Shown: piece by piece, positions 56,945-64,000 of the stretch | Layout of the letters: every line of letters begins with the position of its first letter | Position numbering within the stretch: the first letter of the stretch is position 1 | DNA from: Sanghuangporus weigelae | Taxonomy: Eukaryota; Basidiomycota; Agaricomycetes; Hymenochaetales; Hymenochaetaceae | Assembly: GCA_033182465.1 (NCBI GenBank) | Contig: CP137322.1 | Span: 2,294,001 to 2,358,000 of the forward strand | Direction of reading: 5' to 3' | DNA: 64,000 bases | The notes under the pieces: model-generated | The model's input: the letters and a program-made list of their open reading frames with translations, nothing else | Told to the model about the DNA's origin: nothing | Database searches by the model: none | Program-made: the position numbers and the translations under genes

Positions 56945-57386
56945 GGCATCTCATCCGTATACGACAACTATTACAACCCCAACTCGTAGCAGTCTTCTAT
57001 CTGCTCCTTCTTTAAATCGAAATCGAAATCGAGCCGCACGCGTCGTGCGATGAATAGAGGGGAAAGGGAAAGACTGAGCTGATTGGATTGATAGTCAGGA
57101 CTGGACTCGCAGCGCAGCGCAGATGACCGTACCTCTTTTAGTCGTGCCGATCAAGTAATCGTATTTACGTTTGTTTACTCAGACAGTGCATGTGTGTTAA
57201 GAGTGTTTTTCTGTCATTATCACGAACGGGTACAGAAGCACAAAACACAACCAGTCGTACGAGCTTGAATGAAAGAGAGTCCCGGAGTGGAGATACAGAA
57301 TGGGAAACGAGGGCTCGCAACGACAATGAACAAGAGTAGAAAGTCCAAAGAACTCGTAAAAGAAAGAAAATAAGTTCCGTGATAGC
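56945..57386. other. Intergenic, presumed DUF1746 promoter
   Basis: 442 bases between the DUF1746 start and the 3' end of the four-span protein gene on the same strand. It contains a short GAAATC repeat near 57020-57031. No gene is seen. Confidence 0.45.
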
Positions 57387-58964
57387 TCAGCTGCGATACG
57401 CAGGTGGCGGAGAAAGTGCGTGCAATACAACCGAGGAATCCCGAGACCGAGAGGTCGGCGGGATAGCAGGTGCAGCACCAGGAGGTAGCGACAAAACATC
57501 ACTACTACCCCTGCTCCGTCCTCTCTCCTCACCGGAAGCATGCTCGGTCAATTCCGAACTTGTATCGGCTCCAGCGTTGGTGCTTGCACTCGTAAGCTGT
57601 CTCTCGGCTTCGTTACGATGGCGCTCTATACTAGCACCCCCGTCGGGGCTGATACTCCTGTCCCTTTCCCCCATAGGTGCAGGTGCGAGGGTCGACGTCG
57701 GCGAGTAGCTCCTTCGATGCGGGTCATAAATCGCGTACGGATCGAATGGCTCTACGCGCGGTGCATTTAGTAAACCCTCCTTATTCGCTTCGAGATCCTC
57801 TGTTGTACTGCTGAGTGCAGAGTAATGCTTGCTATGAGCTTCTGAGACTCCCAGTCCATCAACGGATGAGAAACGTCGATGGAAGGCGTCATATGCGCTT
57901 TGCCTTGCCTTGATACGTGACTGTCGTGCATCTCGCTTCTCGTATCGTAGTTGGTTAACGTAGCGCGTTACTACGAGAGTACAGTCTATTTGATGAGTGA
58001 CGGTCAATATCAATCCGGAGAGATCATACTAGAGTAGCATTAACTTACAAGCTTCAATCGCCAGCACGAGAACTGAGATTGCCCAATACACGCCCTTTGT
58101 GATATTCAACAATCCCTTGCACTGGTCTTGTCCTTGCGGATTGCGTATACCGTCCTCGCAAAGCTTGACGATATCCACGTTCGCAGTATGTGTGATCATC
58201 CATAAGAAGTATGCGGCGACACCAAAGTTGATGAGAAAGTGAATGTAGAGAAAAACGGCAAAGATCAGTACGAAGGACTGCTTCTTCGCGCATGAGCCGA
58301 TGAACCTGGTGAAAAGTATAAATCAATAAGTCCTGCGGGATTACAAAGGCAAGCGACGAAATAATCTTGGGAACATAGACCTAAGTAAAGCGACGCATCA
58401 CGATTGTAACCGTACACACGGCCCAACAATCAAGTCAAAATGACAGGTCGTGACACATCCAACCAGAAGCATATATACCCATCGCCATGAAAGGAACTCA
58501 AAATTTCCTTATTCACACCTCAGCTCGCCATCTTAAATAGATATATCATGCTGCGATGCTCTCCCAGCCCACAACCCGACACAGCCCCGCGTCACCTCCG
58601 TCGTCAACTCATTCGACAGCAAGCGCCACCAACATGACTCGATGAGAGAGTACTCACCCAAGCGTAGAGGCTATGCACAAGAAAGTCTCCAGGATGGCCG
58701 CCAAGATGAACGCAGTCTTCTCCTTGTCGGACATGAAGTAGTTTGCTGCATCACATCAAAGATCACCGTAACTTTTCATCAGCACAATGAGACTGTAAGG
58801 ACGGAGGGAGCGGACGTACTAGCCACTTCAAACCACAGGATAACCGCAAGGAGACCCGATACGAGTAGAGTGAGTAGGGCAAGTACGGCCGCGCCGAGGC
58901 GCGCAGGGAGGCAGCAGCAGAAGCGCTGACGCCTAAAGACCCAGTCTGTCACGCAGTTGCCCAT
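57387..58964 (-). CDS. Four-span membrane protein, fungal, unknown function
   Basis: The ATG at 58964 opens MGNCVTDWVFRRQRFCCCLP. The Gly at position 2 with nearby Cys residues suggests myristoylation and palmitoylation. Membrane spans in order: AAVLALLTLLVSGLLAVILW; FILAAILETFLCIASTLG (small exon near 58.65-58.74 kb); FVLIFAVFLYIHFLINFGVA; GVYWAISVLVLAIEA. A loop with two Cys (KLCEDGIRNP, GQDQCKGLL) lies between spans 3 and 4. The cytosolic tail is Ser/Arg-rich (RYEKRDARQSRIKARQSAYD) and ends LSPPPAYRS. The layout resembles tetraspan/MARVEL-like fungal proteins, but I cannot name a family. Introns occur at about 58.02-58.05, 58.31-58.64 and 58.75-58.82 kb. Confidence 0.75.
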
Positions 58965-60292
58965 TGCCACCTTCGCAGCGCGACTCGATCAAGCTTAAAT
59001 TCCACCCGGTCCCAGGCAGACAAGAGCACAAGAGCAAGATGAGTGTTAATAAATGGAGAGAGGCAGAAAGGCGCTGCGGCGCTCGAAGCGGCGAGCAAAG
59101 GAGGCGGTGACAGAGGAGCTAAAGCTGGAAATGCGGCATAGTGACGACGAGAATACCCAATAATAATAATAATAATAATCCCAGCGTGTGGGAAGCATGT
59201 TCTGTTCTGCATGATGGTGAGAAAATACTGGGATTTCCTTTTATGGTAAAACCTTGAGTGGCACTGTCGACCCTGATCTGCGACAAAACAAAAACACTTT
59301 CAACGCCTCGGTGGCCTGCGCGCCTTTGGCCTCAAAGTCGTTGGCTGGTTTCGCAGCTCTTGTGCGTCCTCGATGAGAAAGTCACCAGCAACAGTCGAGC
59401 TAGTCAGGTGAGCCGCGACTGTGCCTCACGAGCCTGTTTACTTCCGTCGCATCATGATATCAATCACACTCGAAGCAAGGCTATCCTTGGCTATCAGGCA
59501 GCGGCATCTCGTTCGTGTTGTGCCTCACCGCTTTGACCTCTTAAACATCGATGATCAAGGCAACAAGATGGGGGGATTACAGGCGGCCGATGCTTTCTTC
59601 CGTAGTCTGTCTGTCTCTGGTACTGGCTGGGTCAGTTTCACATGCATCCATCGGCTGATTATGTAACTTACTTACTCCATTCGGCGTTTACATGCTTTCT
59701 TCCAATTATTCCGATAAACATCACAGCATCATGGACAAGCAAGGGCGAGCTTAGGATAAGTTCTTCATAGCGAGGACGACTATTTTTATGATGGGCGCTT
59801 TGTTGGTGTGATACAGCGACGAGGTGCGACGGCGTCGGACGGCCTCCATAGTCTTGGCAGTAATGGGCGCATCCCGGACCCGGACTGCTGGGCCAAACAC
59901 GGCAGTTCACGGCTCCAGTCATCCATTCTTTTTGGCAATGAGGTGAGCGATGATGATGATTGATGGTGATGTCTCAACTCAAGCCGTGTTGGGCTCCATT
60001 CCATGCCGCCTTTGCGTGGAACGCAGGAGCCGATCCGGCGTTTCCAAGCACCCAGAGACGAATCAGCGTTGCGCATGCGCCGAATGGCCCGGCTGCGACC
60101 CCCACCTTGGAGATCCAGGGACCCGACTTGACCTTTAGGAGACGGAGACGGCTGACCCTCCGATGATTACTGCGCACCGCCCTTTAGGTTAAAAAATAAA
60201 ACTCGGTTTTCTGATATTGATAACGTCTTCCTCCTTACTCCTTCATCCCTCCTCCTCTCTTGGCGTCTCTCCTTCACTAGGCAGCGCCAACA
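58965..60292. other. Divergent intergenic region, 1.3 kb
   Basis: Lies between the start codons of the four-span protein (minus) and the glycosyltransferase (plus). It contains an (AAT)n run at about 59160-59179. A stretch at about 59300-59640 has some C-ending codons in a plus-strand frame and one good donor (AGGTGAGC near 59406), but I could not build a gene from it. Confidence 0.45.
59160..59179. repeat. (AAT)n microsatellite
   Basis: About six to seven AAT units in the divergent intergenic region. Confidence 0.85.
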
Positions 60293-61893
60293 ATGCTCTC
60301 CGTATCCCTCCAGCGTCGACATTACATTCGCATCGGCATCCTCCTTTTCGTGCTGATTGTCTTTTGGCAGCGTATAACCGTTGGCTTGACTCTTGCATAT
60401 ACCTATTTCGCGTTCACTTTTTTGCCGACGGCTGTACTGGGCCAGGGCGATGGTTGGGATCTCGAAAATCTCATTTCTCCACCAGATGCGCCGGAGGTCG
60501 TTCCTCGCATTATTCATCAAGCGCGTCTCGGAGACCTCAAGATGAAGGACAGCTGGATCGAGGCGAATGAGAGCTGTGCAGCTCTACACCCGTCACCGGA
60601 ATGGCGGTTTGAGTTTTGGGACACTCCGCGCGCCAACGCGTTCGTTGAGGAAAACTACCCAGATTTGTTGGAAACGTACCTGGGGTACGGGCAAGGTACA
60701 TTTTCTTTTCGCAATCATATGCCAAGAAATCACTGGCGTCGCTAACACACCTGCCGTCTTGTTCCAGAGATCCAACGATCCAACGTCATTCGATATCTGG
60801 TTCTCTACAAGATGGGCGGCATGTACATGGACCTTGACATCAAGTGCAAGGTGCCTCTTGACTTCTTCACCACCGTCGACTGGGTGTCGCCTCCAGGCGT
60901 GCCTACAGGGATCAACAATGCGTTCATGGCTGCCGCACCTGGTCACCCATTCCTCAAACACGCGATCGATAACCTGAAACGATACGACCTCAACTGGATT
61001 TCGCTGTATGCAACAGACATGTGAGTTCTAAAATCCTCCGTTTGTGAAAAGTCCGAGAGGCGCACTCGTCCAAGTGCGCTGACGCGTGTATCATCGCGTC
61101 AGTGATTCCCATTCGCCAAACGTCGTCATCGCATTAGCTCCCGGGCCTCGTGCCTGCCATCAGCACGAGCGGGACCCGGATGATCCATCCAGACCAGATG
61201 ATGACGGAATATTGCAAACCATTTCGAACGGGACCGGTGCCTTCTATCTCGGGATAATTTTAGCTCATTGCTTCTTTTCCCAGGTTCACGGCCGGGTGTC
61301 ATTACATCTCGACAATGCACGCGACGTTCTCGGGGCACAGCAAGCTGCGCGTGCTGCCGCACGAGTACAAGCTCGGTGAGTCCGCAGCTAGTGCAACGAA
61401 ACTCGTTGACTGACAATTTCTTGTAGGCGGATACTCTGTTACGCCAATTTTTGAGCACCTCGGTGCGGCCAGCTGGCACCGTGGAGACGCCAATGCGATC
61501 AAGAAGATCGGCGACGTCGTGACATGGCTTCTCGTACCCTGGAAGATCATCGCGATCACACTGATCAGCTTGACCGGCTGCGTCTGGTTCTGTCGCCGGC
61601 GGGTGCGCAGGGCAGAGAAGATCCGCGCGCAGGATGTTGAGCTGTTCGATATGGAGCGCGAGATGCTGCTGGAGGGCGGCGCTCAGGCGGAAGGCGGAAG
61701 GCAGCCCGAGCACGAGCGGAGAAACCTGCTGTTGAGACTCTGGCGCGACTCGATATCTGCATCTGGACCAGACGAAGAGGCGGAAGCGTATCGCTCGGTC
61801 TCGCCTGCATCTCGCATGAGCTCGTCGGACAGCACGCTGCGCGAGGACGAGGACGAGATGGATGAGATGAAGAAGGAGCGCAAGTCTTCTTAA
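60293..61893 (+). CDS. Glycosyltransferase family 32 (MIPC synthase/Och1-like)
   Basis: Golgi-type transferase with the DXD sugar-binding motif. The ATG at 60293 opens MLSVSLQRRHYIRIGILLFV, containing an N-terminal anchor. Catalytic sequence: VPRIIHQARLGDLKMKDSW, WRFEFWDTPRANAFVEENYP, EIQRSNVIRYLVLYKMGG, MYMDLDIKCKVPLDFF (the DLD), GINNAFMAAAPGHPFLKHAI, then after introns FTAGCHYISTMHATFSGHSK, LRVLPHEYKLGG and HLGAASWHRGDA. A second membrane segment (WLLVPWKIIAITLISLTGCV) and a basic-acidic tail ending KKERKSS follow. The double-anchored layout resembles yeast Sur1/Csh1, which add mannose to inositol-phosphoceramide, more than Och1. Three introns are inferred (about 60.70-60.77, 61.02-61.28 and 61.37-61.43 kb). 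Confidence 0.88.
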
Positions 61894-63142
61894 TAAGTCC
61901 ATTTCCCGATCCACCAAAATATATCATTCGACATCTCGGTCTGGGCCTGTTTGAACCTTTTCGATTTCAGGGCCTGGTTAATGGTCTCGACCTCAATACG
62001 AATATCACTCACGCTGACGCTGCCTCAACTTCCCACTTATTTTTTATCGGTCTTGGATATGGTTCGCACATCCCTATTGTAGCTGCCAGTGTATTCTACG
62101 TATACCTTGTCCGCCTGTGCCTGCACACTTACTTTTTTCCCTCCGTAAATGTCTGTCCTGCTTTATCGTGCATGGAATTTGCAAAAATGCAATGCGAGTA
62201 TCTTTCTACGAGGTCATTTTGAAGGTCCTACATCGGTTTGTCCGTGCGTGCGAATATCTGGCTCGGAATGTGCAATCCAATATTACAGCAATCTATTATG
62301 ACTTCATTACGTTGAAATTAATTCATGTGGCTCGACCTCATCCAAAGAATACGGAAAATCACTTGAACAGATAGCGCTCAGCAGTGCGGGAATAGAATAT
62401 GCCTGTGCGGTATGCGAACGAGAAATTCAATCCTCATTTGAGCGTCAGGGAAAGGCGGACATCATCCTGTGAACACGCCAGTGAGAAACATGCTCCCAGT
62501 TCGGGTGAACACTTCTCCTTTCTCCGCAAATAACCCCGCAGTGCCTCCAATCTAGGGCAACCTTGCTCAGAATGCGGGTCGGGGTGTGGTTAGAACCGCC
62601 TTGTTATGGGTTTCTGCTTGACAGTAACTGAGTAAGTTTTCTGTTGGCTTTCCGACTCGGACTGCTGATAATCTCACAGCTTGCTCATGGTCTCATGAAA
62701 GAGTCGTCGAGGACTTTACGGTGAATTTGATTTTCATGGTGCTTTCTAGGTCGAGTTAATTCAATATAAACCTAGAGATTATATAAGAGTCCCGATGCCG
62801 ACACTAGTACTCCAAAACAAAACTACAAAAGTATAGCTTCTCTCAATTAAATTTACTCTGTGAACTACCCGATCTTGGCTCATCTGCGTACGGTTCTACA
62901 GTTTATCTCCAGCTTGGGAAATACACTCCAGTCCAGCCTAACTCGTCCGTACTCGCACACGGTGTATCGGGTGAGTGAGGATAAAGAGATGGGATTTTAT
63001 ACGCATATCGGGATTGCGCTCGATAGCGTCATCCGTTGCACGGGACCGTATATAAGCACGACAACATCGGGATGGGTCCCTCAGCAGTATTGGCGTTTTC
63101 TTCTGTGTCTAGTCTGGTACTACAGCTACGAGCCGCCGAGCC
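61894..63142. other. Intergenic, presumed promoter of the dioxygenase gene
   Basis: About 1.25 kb between two plus-strand genes. TATA-like words occur at about 62764 (ATATAAACC) and 62779 (TATATAAGAG), some 360-380 bases before the dioxygenase ATG, so a long leader or an upstream exon is possible. The open frame at 62860-63153 lacks family features. Confidence 0.4.
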
Positions 63143-64000
63143 ATGGCTTCTAAGCACGACTTCACTAGCGTCCCCGTTCTCGACTACAACCTGCTCCTGA
63201 CACCGGAAGGGCGCGCTTCATTCATCCTGCAGCTCCGACATGCCCTCATCTTTGTCGGGTTCTTCTACCTCAAGAACCCGCCAGTCCCGCCTGCGCTCGT
63301 CTCTTCGCTTATTGACTATATACCGAAACTCTTCGCGCTCCCGCAGGAGAAGAAAGATGCCCTGCGGATGGCGAACTCCCCGCACTTCCTCGGATATTCG
63401 CGCTTCGGCGCGGAGCTCACGCGCGGCGCTACGGATCAGCGCGAACAGTTTGACTTTGGGACTGAGTTTAGAGGCCGACAACAGGAGGATGGGCCTGAAT
63501 ACTTGAAATTACAAGGCGAATCGCAGGTATGCAATACATTTCGTGCCGGAAATGTTACAGTCTTACCGATCATCGAATTTAGTTCCCAGATGAGCGGGAT
63601 ATTCCTGGATTCAAGGCTACTATCAGCGAATACTATGCTCGGTTGACGGACTTGAGCTATGAGCTTATTGGCCTTCTCTCCGAAGCTCTGGGTCTCCCTC
63701 CGGATGCGCTGTCAGCCTACTTCGAGTCGCCAGAAAAGATCCAGCACCGCGGCAAGATCGTGAAATACCCGGCACCCAAATCTGAATCGGATTCTTCGCA
63801 AGGCGTCGGCCCACACTTCGACGCTGGGTTCCTTACGCTCCTACTTCAGGCCTCTCCGCACCGGGGTCTGCAGGTCCAATCCCTCTCTGGTCAATGGATT
63901 GACGCGCCTCCTCTGCCCGACACGCTCGTGATTAATCTTGGGAAGGGCCTGGAAGCAGTGACGCGTGGCCTGGCTCGCGCAACAAGCCATCGTGTCTTGA
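63143..64000 (+). CDS. 2-oxoglutarate/Fe(II) dioxygenase, isopenicillin-N-synthase-like (cut by window edge)
   Basis: An oxidoreductase of the DIOX_N plus 2OG-FeII_Oxy architecture. The ATG at 63143 opens MASKHDFTSVPVLDYNLLLT. The N-terminal domain has HALIFVGFFYLKNPPVPPAL, LPQEKKDALRMANSPHFLGY and GATDQREQFDFGTEF. An intron (about 63527-63582) leads to FPDERDIPGFKATISEYYAR. The catalytic core has VGPHFDAGFLTLLLQ, with the iron-binding His and Asp, and SHRVL near the right edge, with the distal His. The 2OG-binding Arg would lie beyond the edge. Relatives include plant and fungal gibberellin-, penicillin- and flavonoid-type oxidases, so the substrate cannot be guessed. Confidence 0.9.

Noticed and set aside
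59258-59666. Plus-strand gene upstream of the glycosyltransferase
   Set aside because: Some coding-like codons and one donor site, but no ATG, no consistent acceptor and no recognisable protein.
61126-61917. 263-codon minus-strand open frame
   Set aside because: Antisense to the family 32 glycosyltransferase, crossing its introns; no domain and odd composition.

Overview
The window looks like nuclear DNA of a filamentous basidiomycete, most likely an Agaricomycete. Genes are split by many short GT-AG introns of about 50-80 bases, and several genes sit head to head with compact shared promoters. One gene has the membrane-region architecture I associate with Agaricomycete hypothetical proteins, and the gene set is fungal (SAGA Ada2, TOA1, WOPR regulators, a heme-thiolate peroxidase). 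The class assignment is an inference from gene content.

The left half (1-31 kb) is gene-sparse. Its main feature is three WOPR-domain (Gti1/Pac2, Wor1/Ryp1-type) transcription regulators in about 22.5 kb: WOPR-A on the minus strand (5196-6588), and WOPR-B (20054-21150) and WOPR-C (26052-27743) on the plus strand. They share intron positions and a short C-terminal tail motif, so they look like paralogues from local duplication. They are surrounded by long stretches in which I find no convincing gene (1-5195, 6589-12493, 21151-26051, 27744-30655). Between A and B lie three housekeeping genes: a glycolipid transfer protein and a free-methionine-R-sulfoxide reductase sharing a 127-base promoter, and cysteinyl-tRNA synthetase. 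A 664-base MITE with near-perfect terminal inverted repeats lies just upstream of the synthetase.

The right half (30.6-64 kb) is dense. In order it holds: TFIIA large subunit (-), a membrane-anchored cysteine-synthase-like PLP enzyme (+), Ada2 (-), a dual-specificity phosphatase (-), a long membrane protein with a WD-like C-terminal half (-), a YMC-type mitochondrial carrier (-), a 78-residue HMG-like ORF (-), a possible small gene (-), a CoA-binding-fold protein (-), a Dap1/MAPR heme protein (+), a membrane-anchored heme-thiolate peroxidase (-), a HIT zinc-finger protein (+), a twin-CX9C protein (+), a DUF1746 membrane protein (-), a four-span membrane protein (-), a family 32 glycosyltransferase (+) and a 2-oxoglutarate dioxygenase cut by the right edge (+).

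The dense half looks like ordinary cellular machinery (transcription, lipid and heme handling, mitochondrial transport and assembly), not a metabolic cluster. The most unusual feature is the WOPR triplet in its gene-poor setting. I saw no LTR elements, LINEs, transposase genes, tRNAs, rRNAs or CRISPR arrays. Exon limits were placed by eye from reading frames and splice consensus, so spans are gene-level limits and not proven transcripts.
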